DNA from: Streptomyces acidiscabies
Lineage (GTDB): Bacteria; Actinomycetota; Actinomycetes; Streptomycetales; Streptomycetaceae
Assembly (NCBI RefSeq): GCF_020010905.1
Contig: NZ_JAGJBY010000002.1
Location: forward strand, 806,001-870,000
Direction of reading: 5' to 3'
DNA length: 64,000 bases
Within the stretch, counting starts at the first letter, position 1. The number at the start of each line of letters is the position of its first letter. This document shows, piece by piece, positions 1 through 8,134 of this stretch. The position numbers and the translations under genes were made by a program. Below the pieces are notes generated by a model. That model was given only the letters and a program-made list of their open reading frames with translations, had not been told where the DNA came from and did no database searches.

Positions 1-58
1 TCCCGCGCCCCCCACGCCGCGCCCCGACATCCCGCGCCCCCCACGCCGCGCCCCGACA
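1..58. repeat. two tandem copies of a 29-bp GC-rich unit
   Basis: A 29-bp unit (positions 1-29) is repeated exactly at 30-58. It lies just before the MFS gene. In frame 3 it reads as Pro/Arg-rich codons up to a TGA at 102-104 that overlaps the MFS start as GTGA. It could therefore be the 3' end of an upstream gene truncated by the window edge. Nothing else supports coding. Confidence 0.7.
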
Positions 59-100
59 CCCCAGCCGTACACGCCCGACGCCCCCTCCCCGAAGGACACC

Positions 101-1360
101 GTGACCACCTCGCGAGAACCGTCGCTCCTGCGGCAGCGCCCCTTCCGGCTGCTGTACGTGGGCCGGACCTCCTCCGTCATCGGCGACGCCATCGTGCCCC
201 TCGCCCTCGCCTTCGCCGTGCTCGACCTCACCGGCTCGGCGTCGGTGCTGGGCATCGTGCTCGCCGCGCGGATCGTGCCCACCGTCGCCCTGCTGCTGGT
301 GGGCGGGGTGATCGCCGACCGGGTCGGCCGCCGGAGTCTGATGCTCGTCTGCGACGTCACCCGGTTCTGCTCCCAGCTCCTGCTGGGCACCCTGCTGCTC
401 ACCGGGCACGCCTCGATCACCACGATGATCGTGCTCCAGCTGGTCGCGGGCACCGCCGCCGCGTTCTTCCAGCCGGCCGCGACCGGACTGATCGCCGAGG
501 TCGTCGCACCCCGCGACCTTCAGCGGGCCAACGGCATGATGGGCCTCAGCGAGAACACCGCCTGGACGCTCGGCCCAGCCATCGGCGGCATCCTCGTCTC
601 GTTCGTCTCCCCCGGGGCGGCCCTGATCGCCGACGGGCTGACGTACGGGATCAGCGGCGTCGCCCTGTACCTGCTGCGGATGCCGCCCAAGCCGCGCGGC
701 GCGGACGGTCCGGCCCCCTCGATGATCCACGAACTGCGCGAGGGCTGGCAGGAGTTCAGGTCCCGCACCTGGCTGTGGACCCTGGTCGCCTGGTGCGCCG
801 GCTTCCACGTCCTCGTCCTGCCCGCGTGGCAGGTGTTCGGCCCGTCGATCTCCAGGGCCGAACTCGGCGGCGCCCCCGCGTGGGCGGTGATCACCACCTG
901 CGCGGGCCTGGGCTCGATCCTCGGCGGCATTGTCGCGCTGCGGATGCGCCCGCGCTTCATCCTGCGCGCCTCGTTCATCCCGCTGGGCCTCTACGGCCTG
1001 CAACTGCTGGCGCTGGCCGCAGCCGCCCCCGTCCCGCTCATCGGCGCCGCCGCCCTGATCAGCAACATCGGCCTGTCGATGTTCAACGTCTTCATGCTGA
1101 CGGCCACGCAGCAGAACGTGCCGCTGGCCGCGATGAGCCGGGTGAGCGCCTACGAGTGGCTGGGCAGCATAGCCCTGCTGCCGCTCGGCCAGGCACTGAT
1201 CGGCCCGGCCGCACTGGTCACCTCGCCGACGACGATGCTGCTCGCCGGGGCGGTGTGGATGTTCTGCACGCCGGTGCTGCTGTACGCGGTGCGGTCGGCG
1301 CGGAACCTGCGGGCGGCGAGCGAGCCCACACCGGAGGCCCAGGCCGTGGCTGTCGGCTGA
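101..1360 (+). CDS. MFS-type exporter
   Basis: A 419-residue integral membrane protein with about twelve hydrophobic helices, typical of major facilitator superfamily efflux carriers. The loop between helices 2 and 3 reads GGVIADRVGRRSLML, the classic MFS motif A with Asp and Arg spacing. A second conserved stretch is ENTAWTLGPAIGGILV around residue 155. The GTG start is supported by an AAGGA-type ribosome site six bases upstream. The substrate cannot be inferred. The next gene on the same strand is a decayed adenylation-domain fragment, so the transporter may have once belonged to a small peptide-biosynthesis locus; that is inference from position only. Confidence 0.85.
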   Translation: MTTSREPSLLRQRPFRLLYVGRTSSVIGDAIVPLALAFAVLDLTGSASVLGIVLAARIVPTVALLLVGGVIADRVGRRSLMLVCDVTRFCSQLLLGTLLLTGHASITTMIVLQLVAGTAAAFFQPAATGLIAEVVAPRDLQRANGMMGLSENTAWTLGPAIGGILVSFVSPGAALIADGLTYGISGVALYLLRMPPKPRGADGPAPSMIHELREGWQEFRSRTWLWTLVAWCAGFHVLVLPAWQVFGPSISRAELGGAPAWAVITTCAGLGSILGGIVALRMRPRFILRASFIPLGLYGLQLLALAAAAPVPLIGAAALISNIGLSMFNVFMLTATQQNVPLAAMSRVSAYEWLGSIALLPLGQALIGPAALVTSPTTMLLAGAVWMFCTPVLLYAVRSARNLRAASEPTPEAQAVAVG

Positions 1361-1380
1361 GGATCCGTGGGGTGCGCCCG

Positions 1381-1640
1381 TGGGACTTGGCCGCCCTGCT
1401 CCTGCCACCGGGCCGGAACGCGACAGCCGCCGCGCCGGCCGCGTTCATGGCGGGCGCCGCCTACGCGCCGATCGACCCGGCGCAGTCCGCGCGGCGCATC
1501 GGCCGGATGCTCCAGGGCTGCCGCCCCGCGCTGTGCCTGTCCGTCACGGGCGACGGCGACGCCGGAGCAGCTCGCGGGCGGCTGGGCGCGGGCCACGGCG
1601 CCGCCCCTGGACCTCACGGACCTCCCCGGTCACCGCCTGC
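1381..1640 (+). pseudogene. relic of an NRPS adenylation domain
   Basis: Frame 1 from 1381 reads through LAALLLPPG and then MAGAAYAPIDPAQSARRIGR, followed by MLQGCRPALCLS. This matches the A1-A2 region of adenylation domains (usual form: LKAGxAYVPLDPxxPxERLxxML). The match stops near 1570 and seems to continue one frame over as TPEQLAGGWARATAPPLDL. No A3 (TSGSTGxPKG) or later core motifs follow, there is no start codon with a ribosome site, and the frame is broken. I read it as a truncated, frameshifted remnant rather than a gene. Confidence 0.6.
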
Positions 1641-1807
1641 GACCTCAACGCGCGCGAGACGGCGGCCGTCGGCCATCAGGCCACCCGGTCGAGATCGCCT
1701 TCGGCACTGCCCCGCCCGCACCCGCGCAGCTTCCCGGAGGTCTGCCTGAGCATGAGCACGGCGATACGGAACTCGTCCGGCCACCCCTGTTCCAAACCCG
1801 TGACAAT

Positions 1808-1846
1808 AGACCCTGACCTGCGGGAACAACCCCCAGGTCAGGGTCT
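1808..1846. terminator. 13-bp perfect hairpin upstream of the PadR gene
   Basis: AGACCCTGACCTG (1808-1820) and its exact reverse complement (1834-1846) are separated by a 13-base loop. It sits between the decayed fragment and the PadR promoter region, so a terminator for upstream transcription is the simplest reading. A cruciform operator is possible because it ends only 12 bases before the GTATAC pair. Confidence 0.55.
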
Positions 1847-1857
1847 ACACACTCCGC

Positions 1858-1876
1858 GTATACACACCACGTATAC
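1858..1876. promoter_or_regulatory. candidate PadR operator, paired GTATAC
   Basis: Two copies of the palindrome GTATAC are separated by seven bases, 22 bases upstream of the PadR start, and a related ATGTAC follows at about 1882. PadR regulators usually autoregulate from such dyads overlapping their own promoter. There is no good ribosome site before the ATG at 1898, so transcription may start very close to it. Binding is inferred from position and symmetry. Confidence 0.45.
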
Positions 1877-1897
1877 ACCGCATGTACAGTCCTCCCC

Positions 1898-2422
1898 ATG
1901 TCCATCGGTCACACCCTCCTGGGACTCCTGGAGTCCGGACCCCGTCACGGTTACGACCTGAAGCGGGCGTTCGACGAGAAGTTCGGTCACGATCGGCCGC
2001 TGCACTACGGCCAGGTCTACTCGACGATGTCGCGGCTGCTGAAGAACGGCCTCGTGGAGGTCGACGGCATCGAGGCCGGCGACGGCCCCGAGCGGAAGCG
2101 GTACGCGATCACCGGTGCCGGCGTCACGGACGTCGAGCGCTGGCTCGCGACGCCGGAGAAGCCGGAGCCGTACCTCCAGTCGACGCTCTACACGAAGGTC
2201 GTCCTCGCCCTGCTGACGCACCGCGACGCGGGCGACATCCTCGACACGCAGCGCTCGGAGCACCTGCGCGGCATGCGCATCCTCACCGACCGCAAGCGCA
2301 AGGGCGACCTCGCGGACCAACTCATCTGCGACCACGCCCTGTTCCACCTGGAAGCGGACCTGCGCTGGCTCGAACTCACCGCCGCGAGGCTGGAGAAGCT
2401 CCGCGAGGCAGTGACCCGATGA
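1898..2422 (+). CDS. PadR family transcriptional regulator
   Basis: A 174-residue protein with the PadR winged helix at the N-terminus: IGHTLLGLLESGPRHGYDLK, then HYGQVYSTMSRLLKNGLV and the wing GPERKRYAITGAG. The C-terminal half (residues about 90-170) is helical, as expected for the PadR C-terminal dimerisation domain. It sits directly upstream of an ABC transporter ATPase and permease on the same strand, 43 bases from the ATPase start. This arrangement is typical for a drug- or lipid-responsive repressor controlling its own efflux operon. The ligand is unknown. Confidence 0.9.
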   Translation: MSIGHTLLGLLESGPRHGYDLKRAFDEKFGHDRPLHYGQVYSTMSRLLKNGLVEVDGIEAGDGPERKRYAITGAGVTDVERWLATPEKPEPYLQSTLYTKVVLALLTHRDAGDILDTQRSEHLRGMRILTDRKRKGDLADQLICDHALFHLEADLRWLELTAARLEKLREAVTR

Positions 2423-2465
2423 CCCCGACCACTCAACCGACCCCGATACCAAGGACGGTGGCCCC

Positions 2466-3155
2466 GTGACCGCTCCCGCCGGCTCCCTCCTCACCGCTGA
2501 GGATCTCCGCAAGGCGTACGGCCCCACCCTCGCGCTCGACGGCGCTGAGTTCTCCATCCATCCCGGCGAGGTCGTCGCCGTGATGGGGCCCTCGGGGTCG
2601 GGGAAGTCGACGCTGCTGCACTGCCTCGCCGGGATCGTGACGCCCGACTCCGGGTCGATCATGTACGACGGCCAGGAGATGGCGACGATGAACGACGCCC
2701 GGCGAAGCGCGCTGCGCCGCTCGGAGTTCGGGTTCGTGTTCCAGTTCGGCCAGCTCGTACCGGAGTTGACCTGCGTGGAGAACGTCGCCCTGCCGCTGCG
2801 CCTGAACGGCACGTCCCGCAAGGCCGCCGAGAAGACGGCACTGGGCTGGATGGAGCGCCTTGAGGTGGACGACCTGTCCCGCAAGCGCCCCGGCGAGATC
2901 TCCGGCGGCCAGGGCCAACGCGTCGCGGTGGCACGGTCGTTGGTGACGAGCCCCCGCGTCCTGTTCGCCGACGAGCCGACCGGCGCCCTCGACTCCCTGA
3001 ACGGCGAGCGCGTGATGGAGCTGCTGACGGAGGCGGCCCGCACGACGGGCGCGGCCGTCGTCCTGGTCACCCACGAGGCCCGCGTCGCCGCCTACTCGGA
3101 CCGCGAGATCGTCGTACGGGACGGCAAGTCGAGGGACATGGAGCGCGTCGTATGA
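2466..3155 (+). CDS. ABC transporter ATP-binding protein, MacB/LolD type
   Basis: A 229-residue nucleotide-binding protein. Walker A is GPSGSGKST near residue 40, the Q-loop FVFQFGQLVPELT near 95, the signature ISGGQGQRVAVARSL near 145 and Walker B VLFADEPTGALDS near 165, with the H-loop in VTHEAR near 203. The form of the signature and of the D-loop (EPTGALDS) matches the LolD/MacB group that works with FtsX-fold permeases. GTG start; its stop overlaps the ATG of the permease by four bases (ATGA), so the two are translationally coupled. Likely under PadR control. Confidence 0.92.
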   Translation: MTAPAGSLLTAEDLRKAYGPTLALDGAEFSIHPGEVVAVMGPSGSGKSTLLHCLAGIVTPDSGSIMYDGQEMATMNDARRSALRRSEFGFVFQFGQLVPELTCVENVALPLRLNGTSRKAAEKTALGWMERLEVDDLSRKRPGEISGGQGQRVAVARSLVTSPRVLFADEPTGALDSLNGERVMELLTEAARTTGAAVVLVTHEARVAAYSDREIVVRDGKSRDMERVV

Positions 3156-5524
3156 GGAGCACGAGATCGTGGTCCCGGGACCTCGGCATGGGGATGCGGT
3201 TCGCGTTCGCCGGGGGCCGCGAGGGCTGGTCGAGGGCGCTGCTGACGGCCATGGGCGTGGGCCTCGGCGTCGCGCTGCTGCTGCTCGCGGCGGCCGTCCC
3301 GGGTGCGTTGAGCGCACGGGACGCGCGGGATGCCGCGCGCTCGGACTGGACGTACGACTCCCAGACCGAGGCGAAGAAGGCCGACAACACCGTCCTCGTC
3401 GTCCGCGCCGACACGACGTTCCGCGAGAAGGCGGTACGCGGACGCCTGGTCGAGCCGGAGGGCCCGCGCGCCCCGCTGCCGCCCGGCGTGAAGGAGTACC
3501 CGAAGACCGGCGCGATGGTCGTCTCGCCGAAGCTGAAGGAACTTCTCGACTCCGGCTCGGGCAAGCTGCTGCGCGAGCGGCTGCCGTACGAGATCGTGGG
3601 GACGATCGGCGACCAAGGCATCGTCGGCTCCCAGGAGTTGTCGTTCTACGCGACCCTGCCGGACCTCGCGAAGAAGGCCCCCGACACCCAGGTCATGCGG
3701 CTGGACAGGTGGGGACGGGCCGAGAAGCCGTCGACCCAGGCACCCGATCCGATCCTCGTCCTGCTCACGGTCATCGTCATCATCGTGCTGCTGATGCCCG
3801 TCGGCGTGTTCGTCTCGGCGGCCGTCCGCATCGGCGGCGAGCGGCGCGACAAACGGCTCGCGGCGCTGCGGCTCGTGGGGTCGGACGGGCTGATGACGCG
3901 GCGGATCGCGGCCGGCGAGGCGCTCGCGGGGGCGCTCCTCGGACTCGTGCTCGGCGCCGCGTTCTTCCTGATCGGCCGTGAACTCGCGGGCCGGATGGAG
4001 CTGATGGACGTCAGCGTGCAGTCCCGCGACCTGGTCCCCTCGCCGCTGCTGACGCTGCTGGTGGTCGTCGCGGTGCCCGCAGCGGCCGTCGGCGTCACCC
4101 TGTTCACGCTGCGCAGCGTCGTCATCGAACCGCTGGGCGTGGTGCGTACGGCGCGTCCCTCGCGGCGCCGCCTGTGGTGGCGGCTGCTGCTGCCGATCGC
4201 CGGTGCGGGGCTGCTGTACCCGATGCTCGGCCAGGGCCGCGACGGCGGCGCCTTCAACGAGTACCTCGTCGTCGGCGGCGTCCTCCTGCTGCTGATCGGC
4301 GTCACCGCGCTGCTGCCGTGGCTGGTCGAGACGACCGTCGCCCGGCTCGGCTCGGGCGGGGTGGCCTGGCAACTGGCCGTACGGCGGCTCCAGTTGAGCA
4401 GCGGTACGGCGGCCCGGATGGTCAACGGCGTGGCCGTCGCGGTGGCCGGCGCGATCGCGCTCCAGATGCTGTTCGCCGGGCTGAGCGGCGAGTACACCGA
4501 GGAGACGGGACAGGACACGACCCGCGCCGGGATGCAGGTGTCGGCGAAGTTCGACCAACTCGTCGCCTACGAGACCGCGTTCGGCAAGACCGAGGGCGTG
4601 CGGCGGGCCTCCGCGCTCGCCACGGTCTACGTGGGCAACCGGGCGTACTTCAAGCCCGAGAACGAAAGCGGCCGTTACCTCCGGGCGACGATCGGGAGCT
4701 GCGAGAGCCTGAAGGAGGTCGCCCAACTGCCGTCCTGCAAGGACGGGGACGTCTTCCGGATCGGCAGGGACGACGGGACCTACGAGAGCTCCGACTACGA
4801 CGTGGGCGGCAAGGACCAGGGCCTCCTCAAGGCAGGCAGCACGGTCTACTACAACGTGGACGACAACAGCGACGAGGTGGCGCCGTGGACCGTGCCGAGC
4901 GGCGTGAAGCCCGCGCGGACCATCGACGACCCCACGGGGGACCGGCGCTACGGGGTGCTGATCACCCCGAAGGCCACGTCGAAGGGGATGGCGAAAGCCG
5001 CGTGGGGCAGCGTCTACCTCAGCCTCGACGACTCCGTCCCCGACGCGGCCGACTTCGCCCGCAACACGGCGGCCCGCCTCGACCCGGCGTCCGAGCCGAT
5101 GATGTGGCACGACACCAAGGTGTCCGAGGAGTACGACAAGATCCGTACGGGTCTGCTGGTCGGCGCGGCCTGCGTCCTCGGCCTGATCGGTGCGAGCCTC
5201 CTCGTCTCGCAGCTCGAACAGCTGCGTGAGCGGCGGAAGTTGCTCTCCGCGCTGGTCGCCTTCGGCACCCGGCGCCGGACCCTCTCCCTGTCCGTCCTGT
5301 GGCAGACGATGGTCCCGATCGCCCTCGGTCTGATCCTCGCCGCCGTCATCGGCATCGCGCTCGGCGCGATCCTGCTCCGCATGACGAGCCAGAGCATCCA
5401 TATCGACTGGGCCGGCGTCTTCACGATGACCGGTATCGCGGCGGGGGTCGTCCTGGTGGTGACGCTGCTCAGCCTGCCGCCGCTGCTGAGGCTGCTGCGG
5501 CCGGACGGGCTGCGCACGGAGTAA
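3152..5524 (+). CDS. FtsX-like ABC transporter permease
   Basis: A 790-residue permease partner of the ATPase just upstream. There is one N-terminal membrane segment (about residues 25-50), a soluble domain, a first FtsX triplet of helices (about 200-330, containing RRDKRLAALRLVGSDG, the usual coupling motif), two further helices (about 340-400), a large extracytoplasmic domain (about 440-660) and a second FtsX triplet at the C-terminus (about 670-780, with RRKLLSALVAFGTRRRTL). This duplicated arrangement is that of long actinobacterial FtsX permeases. They usually extrude peptides or lipids or act as mechanotransmitters rather than importers. The substrate is unknown. Confidence 0.9.
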   Translation: MRSTRSWSRDLGMGMRFAFAGGREGWSRALLTAMGVGLGVALLLLAAAVPGALSARDARDAARSDWTYDSQTEAKKADNTVLVVRADTTFREKAVRGRLVEPEGPRAPLPPGVKEYPKTGAMVVSPKLKELLDSGSGKLLRERLPYEIVGTIGDQGIVGSQELSFYATLPDLAKKAPDTQVMRLDRWGRAEKPSTQAPDPILVLLTVIVIIVLLMPVGVFVSAAVRIGGERRDKRLAALRLVGSDGLMTRRIAAGEALAGALLGLVLGAAFFLIGRELAGRMELMDVSVQSRDLVPSPLLTLLVVVAVPAAAVGVTLFTLRSVVIEPLGVVRTARPSRRRLWWRLLLPIAGAGLLYPMLGQGRDGGAFNEYLVVGGVLLLLIGVTALLPWLVETTVARLGSGGVAWQLAVRRLQLSSGTAARMVNGVAVAVAGAIALQMLFAGLSGEYTEETGQDTTRAGMQVSAKFDQLVAYETAFGKTEGVRRASALATVYVGNRAYFKPENESGRYLRATIGSCESLKEVAQLPSCKDGDVFRIGRDDGTYESSDYDVGGKDQGLLKAGSTVYYNVDDNSDEVAPWTVPSGVKPARTIDDPTGDRRYGVLITPKATSKGMAKAAWGSVYLSLDDSVPDAADFARNTAARLDPASEPMMWHDTKVSEEYDKIRTGLLVGAACVLGLIGASLLVSQLEQLRERRKLLSALVAFGTRRRTLSLSVLWQTMVPIALGLILAAVIGIALGAILLRMTSQSIHIDWAGVFTMTGIAAGVVLVVTLLSLPPLLRLLRPDGLRTE

Positions 5525-5605
5525 CAACTCCGGTTCCCTGTCGGCGCCTTGGGCGGGACGGCGGGGGACCGGTACGGGGCGGCGTGGGGAAACAGGGCCG
5601 CCCTC

Positions 5606-5636
5606 GGGCGAGCGGGCCGTGGGGGCCTGCTCGCCC
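5606..5636. terminator. bidirectional hairpin between the ABC operon and oxyR
   Basis: GGGCGAGC at 5606-5613 pairs with GCTCGCCC at 5629-5636. An inner GGCC/GGCC stem and a five-base loop lie between. It lies between the converging ends of the FtsX permease gene and oxyR. There is no strong T tract on either side, which is common in Streptomyces. Confidence 0.65.
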
Positions 5637-5645
5637 AACTCCCTT

Positions 5646-6593
5646 TTACGGCGTCCGCACCGGCAACGCCCGCAGCGACTCCCGCAACGCCGCCGCCAGT
5701 TCGCGGTACTCACCCGCCCGCGCCGCCCCCGTCCGCGTCACGAGGGCAATCCGCCGCGAGGGCGCCGGAGTTGAGAACGTCGACACCCGAAGATGCGGAT
5801 TGCGCGCCGTCTCCACCGTCACCGCCGTACTCGGCAGCAGCGTGCAGCCGAGACCGCCCGCGACGAGTTGTACGAGGGTGGAGAGGCCGGCGGCCGTCGT
5901 CGTGACCGGGGTGTCGCTCCGGCCGACCTCGCGGCAGATGTCGAGGGCCTGATCCCGCAAGCAGTGCCCCTCGTCGAGGAGGAGAAGGTTCAGCTCCCTC
6001 AACTTCTCCCGGGGGACGTCCCGTTGGCCCCCGAGGGGATGGTCCAGCGGAGTCACCAGGACGAAGTCCTCGTCGAACAGCGGGAGTTCGACCACACCGG
6101 GGACGCCCAGCGGGACCGCGAGGAGCAGCAGATCCAGGCGCCCCGTCGTGAGCCCGTCCAGGAGGCTCGTCGTCTGCTCCTCGTGGACCTGGAGGTCCAG
6201 CGCCGGGTAGCGGCCGTGCACCAGCTCGATGACCGTGGGCAGCAGGTACGGGGCGACCGTCGGGATCACCCCGAGCCGCAGCGCCCCCGTGAACGGCGCG
6301 CGGACCGCCTCCGCCTCCTCCAGCAGCGACCCGACCTCCGCGAGCACCGCCCGCGCCCGGACGGCGATGCGCTCACCCGCCGGGGAGAGCAGCACCTTGC
6401 GCGTCGTCCGCTCCAGCAGCGTCACCTCCAGAGCCTCCTCCAGCGCGGCCACCGCCCCCGACAGCGCGGGCTGGCTCATGCCGATCGCCGCCGCCGCGTC
6501 CCGGAAGTGCAGGTGCTCGGCGACTGCGGCGAACGCCCTCAGCTGAGCGAGACTGGGCTGGCGCCTTCTGGCCCCGGCATTACCCACGGTCAC
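5646..6593 (-). CDS. oxyR: LysR-type peroxide sensor OxyR
   Basis: A 315-residue LysR regulator. The N-terminal winged helix reads LAQLRAFAAVAEHLHFRDAA and GMSQPALSGAVAALEEAL. The regulatory half carries the OxyR-diagnostic pair in GHCLRDQALDIC: Cys211 and Cys220, with the same nine-residue spacing as C199/C208 of E. coli OxyR, which form the peroxide-sensing disulfide. The GTG start at 6593 is chosen because GGAGG lies nine bases upstream; an ATG further out would run across the divergent promoter. It is transcribed divergently from ahpCD, as described for S. coelicolor, where OxyR activates ahpC, ahpD and itself. Confidence 0.95.
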   Translation of the reverse strand: MTVGNAGARRRQPSLAQLRAFAAVAEHLHFRDAAAAIGMSQPALSGAVAALEEALEVTLLERTTRKVLLSPAGERIAVRARAVLAEVGSLLEEAEAVRAPFTGALRLGVIPTVAPYLLPTVIELVHGRYPALDLQVHEEQTTSLLDGLTTGRLDLLLLAVPLGVPGVVELPLFDEDFVLVTPLDHPLGGQRDVPREKLRELNLLLLDEGHCLRDQALDICREVGRSDTPVTTTAAGLSTLVQLVAGGLGCTLLPSTAVTVETARNPHLRVSTFSTPAPSRRIALVTRTGAARAGEYRELAAALRESLRALPVRTP

Positions 6594-6698
6594 TGATAAC
6601 CACCTCCGATCAACACTCCCGAGTGTAGCTATTTCCGTAATTAATGCACCTTGTGCAAGCATCTGCGTCGTCCGACCCTCTCGCTACAAGGAGCGCTC
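6594..6698. promoter_or_regulatory. oxyR-ahpC divergent promoter region
   Basis: The 105-base intergenic region is AT-richer than its flanks. It contains a perfect dyad TGCACCTTGTGCA (6645-6657), and GTGTAGCTATTTCC just before it resembles one half of an OxyR ATAG..CTAT site. The ahpC ribosome site AAGGAG is at 6688-6693. I infer that OxyR binds here to control both genes; the exact contacts are not resolved. Confidence 0.6.
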
Positions 6699-7253
6699 AT
6701 GCTCACTGTCGGTGACAAGTTCCCCGAGTTCGAACTGACCGCCTGTGTCTCGCTGGAGAAGGGGAAGGAGTTCGAGACGGTCCACCACAAGTCGTACGAG
6801 GGAAAGTGGCTGGTCGTCTTCGCGTGGCCCAAGGACTTCACCTTCGTGTGCCCCACCGAGATCGCCGCGTTCGGCAAGCTGAACGACGACTTCGCCGACC
6901 GTGACGCTCAAGTCCTGGGCTTCTCCGGCGACTCCGAGTTCGTCCACCACGCCTGGCGCAAGGACCACGACGACCTGCGCGACCTGCCGTTCCCGATGCT
7001 GGCCGACTCCAAGCACGAGCTGATGCGCGACCTCGGCATCGAGGGCGAGGACGGCTTCGCCCAGCGCGCGGTCTTCATCGTGGACCCCAACAAGGAGATC
7101 CAGTTCACGATGGTCACCGCCGGGTCCGTCGGCCGGAACCCCAAGGAGGTGCTGCGCGTGCTGGACGCCCTCCAGACCGACGAGCTGTGCCCCTGCAACT
7201 GGACGAAGGGCGAGGCGACCCTCGACCCCACCAAACTCCTGGCGGGTGAGTGA
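6699..7253 (+). CDS. ahpC: alkyl hydroperoxide reductase C (2-Cys peroxiredoxin)
   Basis: A 184-residue typical 2-Cys peroxiredoxin that reduces H2O2 and organic peroxides in the cytoplasm. The peroxidatic cysteine (about C51) lies in DFTFVCPTEIAAF. The resolving cysteines are in ELCPCNW near residue 164, an actinobacterial-type C-terminus. The ATG at 6699 follows AAGGAG by five bases; an in-frame ATG at 6651 lies in the regulatory region and is not used here. The stop overlaps the ahpD start by four bases (GTGA), consistent with a two-gene unit induced by OxyR. AhpD is the expected electron donor. Confidence 0.96.
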   Translation: MLTVGDKFPEFELTACVSLEKGKEFETVHHKSYEGKWLVVFAWPKDFTFVCPTEIAAFGKLNDDFADRDAQVLGFSGDSEFVHHAWRKDHDDLRDLPFPMLADSKHELMRDLGIEGEDGFAQRAVFIVDPNKEIQFTMVTAGSVGRNPKEVLRVLDALQTDELCPCNWTKGEATLDPTKLLAGE

Positions 7254-7789
7254 AGTTGAGCCTCGACACCCTCAAGTCCCGGATACCCGACTACGCCAAG
7301 GACCTCCGCCTCAACCTGAGTTCGGTCATCGCCAACTCCGAACTCCCGCCGCAGCAGCTGTGGGGTACGGTCCTGGCGACGGCCATCGCCTCCCGCTCAC
7401 CCATCGTTCTGCGCGAACTCGCCCCGGACGCGCGGGAGATGCTGTCGCCGGAGGCGTATCGCGCCGCGAAGTCGGCGGCTGCGGTCATGGCGATGAACAA
7501 CGTCTTCTACCGCACCCGGCACCTGCTCTCGGACCACGAGTACGGCAACCTCCGTGCGGGCCTGCGCATGAACATCATCGGCAACCCCGGCGTCGAGAAG
7601 GTCGACTTCGAGCTGTGGTCGTTCGCGGTGTCGGCGATCAACGGGTGCGGGCTGTGTCTCGACTCGCACGAACAGGTCTTGCGCAAGGCGGGAGTTGACC
7701 GCGAGGTGGTCCAGGAGGCGTTCAAGATCGCCTCGGTGATCCAGGCGGTCGGGGTCACGCTGGAGGCGGAAGAGATTCTGGGGGACTGA
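7250..7789 (+). CDS. ahpD: alkyl hydroperoxidase AhpD
   Basis: A 179-residue AhpD-fold protein. The redox centre is in INGCGLCLDSHEQVL near residue 130: CxxC followed by the SxxH that completes the active site. In mycobacteria AhpD links lipoyl-dehydrogenase electrons to AhpC; the same role is inferred here from the operon. The GTG start overlaps the ahpC stop. A strong hairpin follows at once, so the operon ends here. Confidence 0.95.
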   Translation: MKLSLDTLKSRIPDYAKDLRLNLSSVIANSELPPQQLWGTVLATAIASRSPIVLRELAPDAREMLSPEAYRAAKSAAAVMAMNNVFYRTRHLLSDHEYGNLRAGLRMNIIGNPGVEKVDFELWSFAVSAINGCGLCLDSHEQVLRKAGVDREVVQEAFKIASVIQAVGVTLEAEEILGD

Positions 7790-7798
7790 ACATACGCG

Positions 7799-7829
7799 TA
7801 CGGCGGCCCTGTTGAGCGGGGCCGCCGTA
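7799..7829 (+). terminator. terminator of ahpCD
   Basis: TACGGCGGCCC (7799-7809) and GGGCCGCCGTA (7818-7829) form an eleven-pair perfect stem with an eight-base loop, ten bases after the ahpD stop. Confidence 0.8.
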
Positions 7830-7873
7830 GTGCGTTGGTGTCGACGGCCCAACTCCCCTTCCCGCCAGGAGGG

Positions 7874-8134
7874 TTACGCCCCGTCCCGGAACCCCGGCCC
7901 CGAACCCCCCGCCGACCCCGGCGGCCTCCCCCTGCGCGGCAGCGGCCCCGCACCCCCCGGCAGCCTTCCCGCCTCCTGCAACGCCTTCCGTAACAGGAAC
8001 TCGATCTGCGCGTTGGCGGACCGGAGTTCGTCCCCGGCCCACCGGGCCAGCGCGTCGTAGACGGACGGGTCCAGCCGCAGCAGAACCTGCTTGCGCTGCG
8101 GCCGACGCTCGCCGGGAGAGGGGGAGGAGGTCAC
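7874..8134 (-). CDS. small ribbon-helix-helix-type protein
   Basis: An 86-residue basic protein. The core RKQVLLRLDPSVYDALARWA followed by ANAQIEFLLRKALQEAG has the beta-strand plus two helices of Arc/MetJ-type DNA-binding proteins. The C-terminal 25 residues are a Gly/Pro/Arg-rich tail of low complexity. Its GTG start overlaps the stop of the SPFH gene by four bases, so it is co-translated with it. No toxin partner is visible. It probably autoregulates the pair, perhaps through the palindrome at 9077-9090; that link is inference. Confidence 0.75.
   Translation of the reverse strand: MTSSPSPGERRPQRKQVLLRLDPSVYDALARWAGDELRSANAQIEFLLRKALQEAGRLPGGAGPLPRRGRPPGSAGGSGPGFRDGA

Noticed and set aside
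3..104. possible 3' end of a gene upstream of the MFS exporter
   Set aside because: Only the TGA overlap supports it; the sequence is two 29-bp repeats and cannot be judged without the left flank.
3092..5713. 873-codon open frame on the minus strand opposite the FtsX permease gene
   Set aside because: Arg/Gly/Asp/Gln-rich composition and no family resemblance. It is the mirror of high-GC third positions in the real gene; the permease has clear FtsX motifs.
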